This document shows positions 53,279-61,878 of a DNA stretch of 64,000 nucleotides, piece after piece. Every line of letters begins with the position of its first letter. The stretch's first letter is position 1. Origin of the DNA: Cryptosporangium arvum DSM 44712 (GTDB lineage Bacteria; Actinomycetota; Actinomycetes; Mycobacteriales; Cryptosporangiaceae). Where the stretch lies: contig NZ_KK073874.1 of assembly GCF_000585375.1 (NCBI RefSeq), positions 5,789,864 to 5,853,863 on the forward strand, given 5' to 3'. The translations under genes and the position numbers were made by a program. The notes under the pieces are model-generated. The model was not told the origin of the DNA and did no database searches. It was given only the letters and a program-made list of their open reading frames with translations.

Positions 53279-53470
53279 ATGGGCGTCACGGTGGGAAGCG
53301 CCGCGATCGAGTGGGGCTGGATCGTGCGTGGCCGGCCGTGGTGCGTGCACGACGCCGGTGGGGTCGAGGCGGATGACGCGCAGCACCTGGCGTGTGCGGA
53401 GTGTGGCGCGGTGTGGTGGCAGCACGGCACCCCGCCACCACCCCGGGGCGACTCTCCCCACACCAGGTGA
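53279..53470 (+). CDS. Small CxxC-containing protein
   Basis: The product has 63 residues. Cys-rich part: RPWCVHDAGG, then LACAECGAVWWQH with a CxxC, resembling half of a zinc ribbon. I recognise no family. The case for coding is the leaderless promoter pattern (TAGCGT, six bases, ATG) and the ordered Cys/His spacing. It ends 80 bp before the secreted protease gene. It may also be chance. Confidence 0.4.
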   Translation: MGVTVGSAAIEWGWIVRGRPWCVHDAGGVEADDAQHLACAECGAVWWQHGTPPPPRGDSPHTR

Positions 53471-53550
53471 CAAAAATCCGTCCATTCACGAGCGTTACGC
53501 TCAGTTCCACGCTAGGAAGGTGAGCGACGATCACCGACTGAAGGGTCCTC

Positions 53551-54315
53551 ATGCGCTCGCTCCCGGCTCTCGCTCTGTCCGCTGTCACCGTGGGTGCAGT
53601 GCTCTTCGTGGGGAGCGCGCCCGCGCAGGCGGTGGCCAACGGCGTGCCGGTCGACGAGGGCCAGTACCGGTTCGCGACCAAGCTGACGATGACCGGCATC
53701 CCGACGCCGGACGGCGCGACCAGGGACAGCGCGTGTTCGGGGGCGCTGGTGGCTCCGCAGTGGATCCTCACCGCCGGGCACTGCTTCCACGACGTGGACG
53801 GCAACCTGGTGAGCGGCCCGGTGCCCTACGACACGGTCGCGACGCTGGGCCGGGTGCACGCCACCGGCGAGGGCGGCGTCGACCTGAAGGTCGTCGAGGT
53901 GGCGCAGTCGCCGGTGAACGACATCTCGCTGGCCAAGCTGGAGCGGCCGGTGGACGGGATCGAGCCGATCCGGCCGGCCTCGTCGGCACCGACCGCGGGT
54001 GAGGTGCTGCGCCTGACCGGGTGGGGTGCGCTCGACGGGGTGTCGGCCCAGCCGGCCGAGCAGCTGCAGACCGGGCTGGTCGAGGTGAAGAACGTCGCCG
54101 ACGTGACGGTCGGCGTCTCGGGCAAGGAGCCGTCGCCGAGCACCGGTGCGTGCCTGTTCGACTCCGGGGCGCCCTACTTCCGCGAGACGGCCGAGGGCGT
54201 CGAGGTGGTGTCGACCGAGAGCACCGGCCCGGACTGCCCGCACGACCTGGAGGAGACGACCGCGCGGGTGGACGCGGCCGCCGACTGGATCCGCACCACG
54301 GTCGAGGGTTCCTGA
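53551..54315 (+). CDS. Secreted trypsin-like serine protease (S1 family)
   Basis: The product has 254 residues. A Sec signal peptide (RSLPALALSAVTVGAVLFVG, ending near AQAV) is followed directly by ANGVPVDEGQYRFATKL instead of the IVGG activation sequence. The catalytic triad is His77 (LTAGHCFH), Asp124 (VNDISLAKL) and Ser205 in CLFDSGAPYF, where GDSGGP is altered to FDSGAP. Three or four cysteines allow the usual disulphides. It is probably an extracellular protease, although the changed Ser loop may alter activity. It is a single gene ending 8 bp from a convergent gene. Confidence 0.85.
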   Translation: MRSLPALALSAVTVGAVLFVGSAPAQAVANGVPVDEGQYRFATKLTMTGIPTPDGATRDSACSGALVAPQWILTAGHCFHDVDGNLVSGPVPYDTVATLGRVHATGEGGVDLKVVEVAQSPVNDISLAKLERPVDGIEPIRPASSAPTAGEVLRLTGWGALDGVSAQPAEQLQTGLVEVKNVADVTVGVSGKEPSPSTGACLFDSGAPYFRETAEGVEVVSTESTGPDCPHDLEETTARVDAAADWIRTTVEGS

Positions 54316-54323
54316 CCGGACGG

Positions 54324-54956
54324 TCAGGCCGTCGGGTAGCGCTTCTCCACACCCGGGAGCGGCTCCGGCCAGTACGCCGACTGGCTGAAGAAGATCTCCT
54401 TCACCGTCGGCAGGTCCTCCGAGGACGGCCACGTGTCGGGCTTCCAGATCCCGCCCCGCGTCGGCGCCTGCCCGCAGTGCAGGAACATCTCGTCCACCTC
54501 GACGACCGTCGCCAGGCGCGGTGACGTCCCCTGGTCGCCGTCGAGGCGGGAGCCCGGCAGGTCGGCCAGGAACGGCGCGTCACGCACGATCGTCGCGCGC
54601 CCGTTGAGCCGCACCGTCTCCCGGTAGCCCGGCACCAGGAAGATCAGGCCGACCGACGAGCGCTCGACGATGTTGCGGAAGCTGTCGATCCGGCGGTTGC
54701 CGGGCCGGTCGCCGAACGCGATGTGCCGCTCGTCGAGCACCAGCACGCCGCCCGGCTTCTCGCCCCGCGGCGACACGTCGAGGCGCCCGTCGGCGCTCAC
54801 GGTGGCCAGCAGGAAGTACGTCGAGAACGACAGGAATCGCCGGGTCTCCTCGTCGATCACCGAGATCGACTTCTGCTTCATGTGGGGGTGGGGGTCGGGG
54901 ATCAGCTCCCGCAGCTCCGCCACGCTGACGACCGGCTTCCCCAGGTCAGGGGTCAT
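54324..54956 (-). CDS. Pyridoxamine 5'-phosphate oxidase family protein (MSMEG_1061-like)
   Basis: The product has 210 residues. A split-barrel flavin/F420-binding fold is shown by FLSFSTYFLLATVSADGRLDVSPRGEKPG, VLDERHIAFGDRPGNRRIDSFRNI and LIFLVPGYRETVRLNGRA. The C-terminal FLHCGQAPTRGGIWKPDTWP is typical of the MSMEG_1061 subgroup. The substrate is unknown. ATG at 54956 is 30 bp from the divergent WYL regulator, which may control it. A half-match to the iron box lies in that gap. Confidence 0.85.
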   Translation of the reverse strand: MTPDLGKPVVSVAELRELIPDPHPHMKQKSISVIDEETRRFLSFSTYFLLATVSADGRLDVSPRGEKPGGVLVLDERHIAFGDRPGNRRIDSFRNIVERSSVGLIFLVPGYRETVRLNGRATIVRDAPFLADLPGSRLDGDQGTSPRLATVVEVDEMFLHCGQAPTRGGIWKPDTWPSSEDLPTVKEIFFSQSAYWPEPLPGVEKRYPTA

Positions 54957-54970
54957 GAGGCGCTCACGAA

Positions 54971-54982
54971 GGCTAACCTAAC
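54971..54982. promoter_or_regulatory. Promoter region with IdeR-like half site
   Basis: GGCTAACCTAAC (54971-54982) reads GTTAGGTTAGCC in reverse, matching one half of the DtxR/IdeR iron box (TTAGGTTAGSCTAACCTAA) but not the other. TAACCT (54974-54979) lies seven bases before the GTG at 54987 and is probably the -10 box of the WYL regulator. Confidence 0.35.
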
Positions 54983-54986
54983 AAGG

Positions 54987-55955
54987 GTGCGCGCGGAACG
55001 TCTGGTCGCCCTCCTGTTCATCCTCCAGCGGCGCTCGGCGGCGACCGTTCCGGAGCTCGCCGAGGCCGTCGGCGTCTCCGAGCGCACCCTGCACCGCGAC
55101 CTTGTCGCTCTGCGCGACGCCGGTGTCCCGCTCTGGACCGAGACCGGCCGCCACGGCGGGGTGCGGCTCGTCGAGGGCTGGCGTTCGCGCCTGGACGGCC
55201 TCACCTCACGCGAGGCGGTGGCCCTGCTGGCGATGGGCGCCCCGCAGGCCCTCGCGCAGCTGGGCCTGGGCACCGCGGTCACGGCCGCGCACGCCAAGGT
55301 CGCCGCCACGCTGCCGCCGGAGCTGCGCGACCAGGCCGAACACCTGGCTCAGCGCTTCCTCCTGGACGCACCGGACTGGTTCCGCACCGCCGACGGCACC
55401 GACCACCTGGCCACCGTCGCGGGTGCGGTCTGGCACTCCCGCCGGCTCCGGATCTCCTACCGCCGCGAGACCGGCACCGTGGAGCGCACGGTCGACCCGC
55501 TGGGGCTCGTCCTCAAGGCCGGCGTCTGGTACCTGGTCGCGGCGGTCGAGGGCACCGTCCGCACCTACCGGGTCGGTCGCGTCACGTCGGCCGACGAGCT
55601 AGACGAGCCCGCCGAGCGCCCCGGGTCGTTCCACCTGGCCGAGTGGTGGGAGACCTCGTCGGCGGCGTTCGAACGGTCGCTGCAACGCACCGACGTGCGG
55701 GTCCGGCTGAGCCCTCGCGGCTACCGCTGGCTCCCGAAGACCCTTCCGGCCGACGTCGCCGAGCAGGCGCTCGCCACCGCGGGCCCACCGGGTCCCGACG
55801 GCTGGCGCGAGGTCACGCTCGGGCTCGAGTCGCCCGACGTCGCGGTGGGTCAGCTCCTCCCGCTGGCCACCGAGGTGGAGATCCTCACGCCGGCCGCGGT
55901 CCGGGCGTCCTTCGCGCGGATCGCGGCCGAGATCGCCCGCCGCCACGGCGGGTGA
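54987..55955 (+). CDS. YafY/WYL-domain transcriptional regulator
   Basis: The product has 322 residues. The N-terminal HTH_11 domain is RAERLVALLFILQRRSAATVPELAEAVGVSERTLHRDLVAL with DAGVPLWTETGRHGGVRLVEG. The WYL ligand domain (about 140-215) includes LRISYRRETGTVERTVDPLGLVLKAGVWYLVAAV. A C-terminal extension (WCX) follows. WYL regulators bind nucleic-acid or nucleotide ligands. GTG at 54987 follows TAACCT by seven bases, supporting a leaderless start. It is divergent from the PNPOx-type gene, a common pairing. Confidence 0.9.
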   Translation: MRAERLVALLFILQRRSAATVPELAEAVGVSERTLHRDLVALRDAGVPLWTETGRHGGVRLVEGWRSRLDGLTSREAVALLAMGAPQALAQLGLGTAVTAAHAKVAATLPPELRDQAEHLAQRFLLDAPDWFRTADGTDHLATVAGAVWHSRRLRISYRRETGTVERTVDPLGLVLKAGVWYLVAAVEGTVRTYRVGRVTSADELDEPAERPGSFHLAEWWETSSAAFERSLQRTDVRVRLSPRGYRWLPKTLPADVAEQALATAGPPGPDGWREVTLGLESPDVAVGQLLPLATEVEILTPAAVRASFARIAAEIARRHGG

Positions 55956-55959
55956 GCGC

Positions 55960-56421
55960 TCACCAGCCCAGCGTGCCCGGCGCGCCTTTGAACGGGCCGG
56001 TGACGTCGGCGGTGATCCAGCCGCCGTAGAAGTCGCCGTCCTGCGGCTGGACCACCTCGCCGGCCACCCGGCACTCGTCGACCCGGCTCGGGTAGAAGGC
56101 CACCGCGTCGGTGAGCTCGGCGTACGCGGGCGTGGGGTCCGGGTACGACCAGCCTGCCCGCCGCACCCGGGTCTCCCCCACGACGACGTCCCAGTACTCG
56201 GCGATGCCTTTGAACTCGCAGAACGACCGGCCGTCCCCGGGTTCCAGCGCCCCGGCGGCGATGTCGTCGCGGGGCACGTAGTACACCGGCGGGTGCGAGG
56301 TCTCCAGGACCCGCCAGCACCGGTCGCTGTCGACGATCGTCCGGCCCGCGTGCACGATCGTGACCCGGCTCGCGGTTCGCTCGAGGCGCGGCGGGCGGGG
56401 GTAGTCCCAGACTGACTCCAT
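55960..56421 (-). CDS. DUF427 domain protein
   Basis: The product has 153 residues. SVWDYPRPPRLERTASRVTIVHAGRTIVDSDRCWRVLETSHPPVYYVP and FCEFKGIAEYWDVVVGE define DUF427, and AVAFYPSRVDECRVAGEVVQPQDGDFYGGWIT ends it. The fold is a small beta-barrel of unknown function that is frequent in actinomycetes. ATG at 56421 is the natural start. It ends 4 bp from the convergent WYL gene. Confidence 0.88.
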   Translation of the reverse strand: MESVWDYPRPPRLERTASRVTIVHAGRTIVDSDRCWRVLETSHPPVYYVPRDDIAAGALEPGDGRSFCEFKGIAEYWDVVVGETRVRRAGWSYPDPTPAYAELTDAVAFYPSRVDECRVAGEVVQPQDGDFYGGWITADVTGPFKGAPGTLGW

Positions 56422-56465
56422 CGGCTCAGCCTGCCAGCCCGGCCGCCGGGCCGCAGAACGGCGGA

Positions 56466-57386
56466 CTACCGGTACTTCGCGACCGTCTCCGCGTCGGCGG
56501 GCCGCCCCGCCCGCTCGACCTCGATCATGTAGCGCCAGCCGTCCGGACGGCTGCCGTCGACGTCGTCGATGCCGTACCGCTTCGCGAGCAGGCCGCTGTC
56601 GAGCGACTGCCCGCTGAGCGCGTGCCGGTCCGGATCGGCGGCGAGCGCGGCGACCGTGCGCCCGGCGAACGTCGGCGTCTCGGAGATCGCGAAGTGCGGC
56701 GTCGTGGCCAGCGCGTCGCGCCAGTTGTCCTCGCGCACGCCGAACGCCTCGAGCATCGCCTCCGACCGCAGCCACCCGGGCGAGAACGCGACCGCGGTGC
56801 CGCCGGACGGGGCCAACTCGAACGCCTCGGCCTTGACCAGCTGGTGCGCGGCGGTCTTGGCTACGTAGAACGCCGTCGACGTGCCCTGGCGGAACACCGC
56901 GTCGTACTCAGGGATCCCGTCGGTCAGCTCGACGACCAGGCCGTCCCCCGCCGCGACGACGAGCGGGAACAACACGTGTGCGGTGATCACGTGGGCGTCG
57001 ATCGCGAGGTGGAGCATGCGGAGGCTCGCGTCCAGGTCGTGTTCCCAGACCGGCTTGCCCCACTGCAGGTGGTGGTCACCGCCCCAGACGCCGTCCACCA
57101 GGACGTCGAGCCGTCCGTGCGCGGCCCCGATCGTGGCGGCCAGGCCACGCACGTCGTCGGGGACCAGGTGGTCGACACGGATCGCGGTGCCCTTCCCGCC
57201 GGCGGCCTCGACCAGCGCGACGGTCTCCTCGATCGTTTCCGGCCGGTCGACCTCGGAGCGACCGGCCGACGTCGACCGGCCGGTGACGTAGACGAACGCG
57301 CCGGCCCGGCCGAGTTCGACGGCGATCGCGCGGCTGGCCCCGCGGGTGCCGCCGGCGACGAGAGCGATCTTTCCGGTGAGATCCAT
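56466..57386 (-). CDS. Short-chain dehydrogenase/reductase (SDR)
   Basis: The product has 306 residues. DLTGKIALVAGGTRGASRAIAVELGRAGAFVYVTGRST contains the cofactor loop GGTRGASRA (a GxxxGxG variant with Ala-Ser in place of Ile-Gly). LDVLVDGVWGGDHH replaces the NNAG motif. The catalytic pair is in TAFYVAKTAAHQLV (YxxxK). PGWLRSEAML follows. The C-terminal part (about 230-306) is longer than in minimal SDRs. The substrate is unknown. It lies upstream of the DUF427 gene on the same strand with 44 bp between them. Confidence 0.86.
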   Translation of the reverse strand: MDLTGKIALVAGGTRGASRAIAVELGRAGAFVYVTGRSTSAGRSEVDRPETIEETVALVEAAGGKGTAIRVDHLVPDDVRGLAATIGAAHGRLDVLVDGVWGGDHHLQWGKPVWEHDLDASLRMLHLAIDAHVITAHVLFPLVVAAGDGLVVELTDGIPEYDAVFRQGTSTAFYVAKTAAHQLVKAEAFELAPSGGTAVAFSPGWLRSEAMLEAFGVREDNWRDALATTPHFAISETPTFAGRTVAALAADPDRHALSGQSLDSGLLAKRYGIDDVDGSRPDGWRYMIEVERAGRPADAETVAKYR

Positions 57387-57429
57387 GGACACCAGCGTCA
57401 CCGCAAACCCTGACAGCGCACGACAGGGT

Positions 57430-57771
57430 TTACCGCACGGGAAGAGAGACCATCCCGTTCATGCCGGTACGGATGAGAATCTCACGGATGAAATCGGGCA
57501 GTCCGCTGATGATCACCGGCGAATACACCCGCTCGACCAGCCCGGAGAGGAAGTTCAGCGCGGTGGCTCCGAAGAACGTCACCGCGGACAGGTCGACGAC
57601 CACCCGGTCGTCGCGCCCGGCCACGGTGCGGACCCGGTCCAGCACGGCCGCGTGCTCGAGGTCGATCGCACCACGCAACCAGACCAGCAGCAGCCGGTCG
57701 TAGCGGACCCACTGCACGGCGTCGGGCTGGGAGGGGGTCGCCAACGGAGCCGGAGGAAAGACGTCGTCCAC
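57430..57771 (-). CDS. STAS domain protein (anti-anti-sigma-like)
   Basis: The product has 113 residues. The STAS fold is seen in LLLVWLRGAIDLEHAAVLDRVRTVAGRDDRVVVDLSAVTFFGATALNFLSGLVERV. The usual phosphorylated Ser in DxSxxxFxxSxG is replaced: here the segment is VTFFGATAL, with Ala-Thr at the critical spot. GTG at 57771 has AGGAG five bases upstream. It may bind an anti-sigma factor or act with the nearby GGDEF-EAL/PAS-GAF signalling genes. No RsbW-type kinase is in the window. Confidence 0.8.
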   Translation of the reverse strand: MDDVFPPAPLATPSQPDAVQWVRYDRLLLVWLRGAIDLEHAAVLDRVRTVAGRDDRVVVDLSAVTFFGATALNFLSGLVERVYSPVIISGLPDFIREILIRTGMNGMVSLPVR

Positions 57772-57995
57772 GGAACTCCTGCATTCAGTCGTCGTCGAAC
57801 GGTGTTCGTCGTACGGGCCGACTGCTTGACCTCGGGAACAGCCCGCAACCGGACGTTCCACCTCTCATTCTGACGCAACCGGCGACCACCGGCACCTCGG
57901 AACCGCGACCCGGCGGCCGGTTTCACGAAGTCGCCCCCGATTGCTGCCGATGCACCGGGTGACGTGTGTACGGCGATCGGGGAGAGGGGCGGCCC

Positions 57996-60338
57996 ATGGC
58001 GCGTGCCGGACGCCCGGTCGGCCGTGCGGTCGCAACGCTGGTGTTGCTCTGTGTGCTGGTCTGCCTGCACGTCCCGGCCATCCGTACCGACTCGCTGTAC
58101 AGCGCCACGATCATGCTGCTGACCGGCGGCGGAGCCGTGCTGCACGGCTGGACGGCCGCACGCGCGCGCGGACGAGCGCGGCGGGTGTGGGCGACGACGA
58201 CGATCGCGCTCGCGTGCTGGGGGTACGCCGAGGTGTCGGTCGGGCTGCCGGCGGTCGCCACCGGCACCGCGCCCGAGCGGAGCCTGATCGCGAACGTGCT
58301 GAACCTGAGCGCGATGGTGTTCGCGGTCATCGGCATGCTCTCGATCCCCGGCGCGCCCCGCGACCGGTTCGCCCGCCTGAAGATGCTGCTCGACGGCGTC
58401 GTGGCCGCGACCGCGCTGGCCGGCGTCGTCTGGATGCTCATCCTGGAGCCGCTGATCCGGGTCAAAGGCTCGTCGCCGGCGTTCATGGACCTCGCCTATC
58501 CGGTGGGCGCCACCGGCATCCTGGCGGTCGGCGTCGTCCTGCTGGCCGGTCAGCCGATCCGGCAGTGGTCGGCGATGACGCTGATCACGACCGGCGTCAC
58601 GGTGCTGACGATCGGCCTGCTGGTGGAGATCGGCGGCGAGATCACCGGCGACGGCTGGATCCGGCCGTGGGCGCTCGACGCCTACGTGGTCGCGGCCGTG
58701 TTGCTGGCGGTCTCCGCGCTGGCACCGCTGCCCGAGGACACCGAGCGCGCCTGGCAGGCCGCGGGCGGCGGCCTGCTGCCGTACGTCCCCGTGGGTGTCC
58801 TGTACCTGACCGCGAGCGGGTACATGCTGACCGGCCGCGCCCTCGAACCGCCGGTGATGTGGGCGATGATGATCATGACCGCGGGGGTGCTGGTCCGGCA
58901 GTTCCTCGCGCTGCAGTCCAACGCGCGGCTCACCGCGGACCTGGCCGCGCAGCGCGCCAAGCTGGTGTTCGAGGCGACGCACGACGCGCTGACCGCCCTG
59001 CCGAACCGGGCGATGCTCCAGCGCGCGCTGGCCGCGCTCCCCGGCGCCACCCGGGCCGGTGACCGGCCGCCGCCGGACGGGCCGCCGACGCTGCTGATGA
59101 TCGACCTCGACGGCTTCAAGAGCGTCAACGACACGCTCGGGCACGCCGCCGGTGACCAGCTGCTGGTGGTGATCGCCGAGCGGATCCGCAGCGCGATCGA
59201 GCCGCTCGGCGACGTGGCACTGCCGGTCCGGCTCGGTGGCGACGAGTTCGCCGTGCTCCTGCACTCCGGCGGCGCCCCGGTCGCGGTCGAGCTGGCTCAG
59301 GACCTGGTGCTCGGCATCGGCACGCCGATGTCGCTGGACGGGCACCCGGCGACGGTCGGCGCGAGCATCGGCATCGCCGCGCACGGCCGGTCCGAGCGGA
59401 TGCTGCACGACGCCGACGTCGCGCTCTACGAGGCCAAGGCCCGGGGCAAAGGCCACTACCGGCTCTTCGACGAGCGGCTCTCGGCCGCCGTCGCGGCCCG
59501 CCAGAGCCTGGAGGCCGACCTCGGCGGCGCCCTCGGCGGCGGCCAGCTGTCGCTGGTGTACCAGCCGCTGGTCGACCTGATGGCCGAGGAGGCGCCGCGC
59601 TGCGAGGCGCTGCTGCGCTGGGACCACCCGACCCGCGGGCGCCTGACCCCCGATGAGTTCCTCACCGCCGCCCAGCACGTCGGGCTGCTGCCCGCGCTGG
59701 ACCGGTGGGTGCTCGGGACCGCGATCGCGCAGGTCGCGGCGTGGCGGCAGACCGACCCGGAGTTCGTGGTGAGCGTCAACGCGTCGGCCGCCTACCTGGC
59801 CTCGGGCACGCTCCCCCGGGACGTGCGCCGCGCGATGGAGCAGCACGGCCTGCCGGGCAGCGCACTGATCGTCGAGGTGACCGAGGGGTCGCTGATCGTC
59901 AACCTGGAGGCGGCCGCCGGGCTCCTGCGCGAGCTGCGTGAACTCGGCGTGCGGGTGGCGCTCGACGACTTCGGCGTCGGCTACTCGTCGCTGAACTACC
60001 TGCGTCAGCTCCCGGTGGACGTGGTGAAGCTCGACCGTTCGTTCACCAGCGAACTCGGCACCGGGCCGGACGCGGTGATCCTGGTCGACGGTGTGCTCGA
60101 CCTGGCGTACCGGCTCGGCCTGGAGACCGTGGCCGAGGGCGTGGAGACCGCGGAGCAGGCCAGCCAGCTACGTGACCTGGGCTGCCGGTACGGGCAGGGG
60201 TTCTACTTCGGGGCGCCGGCTCCGCCCGTGGAACACCCGCCCCGGATCGAGAAGACCGCCGTGCATCCGGCCAATCCGGGCGGGGTCACTCCCGGTGCGG
60301 CCGGGCCGGCGGGCCGTCGACCGGAAGCCGCACGGTGA
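57996..60338 (+). CDS. Membrane-anchored GGDEF-EAL protein (c-di-GMP turnover)
   Basis: The product has 780 residues. The N-terminal half (1-320) has about nine membrane helices resembling MASE-type sensors. The GGDEF domain has THDALTALPNRAML, FKSVNDTLGHAAGD and intact GGDEF at 414-418. The EAL domain has intact EALLRW at 537, DDFGVGYSSLNYLRQLP near 657 and LGLETVAEGVET. Both active sites look functional, so it may make and degrade cyclic di-GMP, regulated through the membrane region. ATG at 57996 has GGGGAGAGG upstream. Its last 53 bp overlap the convergent PAS-GAF gene. Confidence 0.92.
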   Translation: MARAGRPVGRAVATLVLLCVLVCLHVPAIRTDSLYSATIMLLTGGGAVLHGWTAARARGRARRVWATTTIALACWGYAEVSVGLPAVATGTAPERSLIANVLNLSAMVFAVIGMLSIPGAPRDRFARLKMLLDGVVAATALAGVVWMLILEPLIRVKGSSPAFMDLAYPVGATGILAVGVVLLAGQPIRQWSAMTLITTGVTVLTIGLLVEIGGEITGDGWIRPWALDAYVVAAVLLAVSALAPLPEDTERAWQAAGGGLLPYVPVGVLYLTASGYMLTGRALEPPVMWAMMIMTAGVLVRQFLALQSNARLTADLAAQRAKLVFEATHDALTALPNRAMLQRALAALPGATRAGDRPPPDGPPTLLMIDLDGFKSVNDTLGHAAGDQLLVVIAERIRSAIEPLGDVALPVRLGGDEFAVLLHSGGAPVAVELAQDLVLGIGTPMSLDGHPATVGASIGIAAHGRSERMLHDADVALYEAKARGKGHYRLFDERLSAAVAARQSLEADLGGALGGGQLSLVYQPLVDLMAEEAPRCEALLRWDHPTRGRLTPDEFLTAAQHVGLLPALDRWVLGTAIAQVAAWRQTDPEFVVSVNASAAYLASGTLPRDVRRAMEQHGLPGSALIVEVTEGSLIVNLEAAAGLLRELRELGVRVALDDFGVGYSSLNYLRQLPVDVVKLDRSFTSELGTGPDAVILVDGVLDLAYRLGLETVAEGVETAEQASQLRDLGCRYGQGFYFGAPAPPVEHPPRIEKTAVHPANPGGVTPGAAGPAGRRPEAAR

Positions 60339-61779
60339 ACGTCACGTCCGGGTGGTAGCGGGTCGACACCCGTACCGTCCCGCCGTGCGCCCGTACCACC
60401 GCCAGCGCCAGCCGGGGTCCCAGCGCGGCCTCGACCGGCGCCGACGGATCCGTCCCGGCGGCATCGTCGGAGAGCACACCGACGCCGATCAACGTGAGCT
60501 CCGCGATGCCCGGCTCACCCTTCAGCCGCACGTACACGTCCCCGCCGGCCACCGCCCCCAGCAGCGCGTCGACCGCGTCGCGCAGGCGCCCGGCGTCGCC
60601 CCGGAGCCGGAGCCGCTCGGGCCGGCCGACCCGCACCGACGCGCGGATCGACGGGCTCAGCGCCGCGACGGCGGCGGCCACGACCGCGACCAGGTCGAGC
60701 TCGGCGACCCGCAGACCGGCCCGGCCCTCCTCGAGCGCGGCGAGATCGAGCAGGTCGTCGCGGGCGGCGCGGGCGGCGGGCCCGTCGCGCTCGAACGCAC
60801 GCAGCAGCGTCCGGAAGTCGTCGCGGCTGCGGTGCAGCTCCGAGGCCAGCTCCTCGGCCCGGCGCCGGGACAGGAAGTGTCCGACCTGATTGGCGATGCC
60901 GCCGAGCTGGGCGACCAGCCGTTCGCCGTTGTACTCGCGGTGGTCGGCGACGCAGGTGAGGACGCCGAGCACCCGCCGTCCGTCACGCACCGGCACCGAG
61001 ACCGCCGCCCGCACCCCGACCGTGTGGGCGCGGCGGGCCCGGCCCGGGAAGTTGCTCGTCGGGACCTTGTCGGTGGAGAGCAGGTCGGGGATCCAGAGCG
61101 GTTCGCCGGTCTCCCAGACCGTGCCGCCGATCCCCCAGCCCCGCTCGATCGTCGGCGGGAGAAGCGCCTCGAGCGTGCGGCCCGGCGCGTCCCACTGCGC
61201 GGCCAGGCGCAGGACGTCGGCGACCTCGTCGACCAGCCAGAGCTGGGCGTGGGGCCAGCCGAGCGTGCCCGCGACCGCCCGGACCAGCGCCGGGCCGACG
61301 TCGGAGACCGTGGTGGCCTCGGCCAGCGCACGGGCCACGAGCCTCTCGCACCGGCGGAACCGGGTCGCGCGCTCGCGCAGCGTCGTGTCGCGGAACGCGG
61401 CGACCGCGCCGACCGTCCCGCCGTCGGGGGCCAGGACCGGCCGGGCGTTCACGTCGGCGTGGCGCGCCCTGCCGTCGGGGACGACGATCCGCACACTCAG
61501 GCCGTCCACGGTCTCGCCGCGCAGCGCCCGGTCCACCGGGTGGTGGACCGGGCCGAGCACGGTTCCCTCGGAGTCGGTGAGGCTCTCCCGGATCAGCCGC
61601 TCGACCGTGTGGTCGGCGTCGCTGAGCTGGTACAGCGCTCGCAGAGCGCGGTTCGCCCGCACCAGGCGGCCGGCGTCGTCGAACACCGCGACGCCGACCT
61701 GGAGCGTGTCGTAGAGCGCGGACGCGAATCCGTCGGGGCACACGACGCCGCCTTCGCGACGGATCCGGTCCGTTGCCAT
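60286..61779 (-). CDS. PAS-GAF sensor protein with degenerate kinase domain
   Basis: The product has 497 residues. A PAS domain (about 15-140: VGVAVFDDAGRLVRANRALRALYQLSD, DGRARHADVNARPVLAPDGG) and a GAF domain (about 165-320: GWGIGGTVWETGEPLWIPDL, VGVRAAVSVPVRDGRRVLGVLTC) are followed by a region aligned with HisKA/HATPase. There the phospho-His position is absent (HRSRDDFRTLLRAFERDG), the N-box Asn is missing (RLRDAVDALLGAVAG) and the DxGxG box is lost. It probably signals by protein interaction, perhaps with the GGDEF-EAL protein whose gene it overlaps tail to tail. ATG at 61779 follows GAAGG. Confidence 0.82.
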   Translation of the reverse strand: MATDRIRREGGVVCPDGFASALYDTLQVGVAVFDDAGRLVRANRALRALYQLSDADHTVERLIRESLTDSEGTVLGPVHHPVDRALRGETVDGLSVRIVVPDGRARHADVNARPVLAPDGGTVGAVAAFRDTTLRERATRFRRCERLVARALAEATTVSDVGPALVRAVAGTLGWPHAQLWLVDEVADVLRLAAQWDAPGRTLEALLPPTIERGWGIGGTVWETGEPLWIPDLLSTDKVPTSNFPGRARRAHTVGVRAAVSVPVRDGRRVLGVLTCVADHREYNGERLVAQLGGIANQVGHFLSRRRAEELASELHRSRDDFRTLLRAFERDGPAARAARDDLLDLAALEEGRAGLRVAELDLVAVVAAAVAALSPSIRASVRVGRPERLRLRGDAGRLRDAVDALLGAVAGGDVYVRLKGEPGIAELTLIGVGVLSDDAAGTDPSAPVEAALGPRLALAVVRAHGGTVRVSTRYHPDVTFTVRLPVDGPPARPHRE

Positions 61780-61878
61780 CGGAGGCCTTCCGCACGCAAA
61801 TCGGTCAGATTCGATGCGAGCGTACGCGTCCGATCTGTACGCCACGGCCCCACGAGGACCTTTAGGACATACGGCTAA

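Noticed and set aside
57579-59846. 755-residue open frame antisense to the GGDEF-EAL gene
   Set aside because: The translation is Arg/Gln/Gly/His-rich without any motif and lies opposite intact GGDEF and STAS genes. High G+C leaves antisense frames open.
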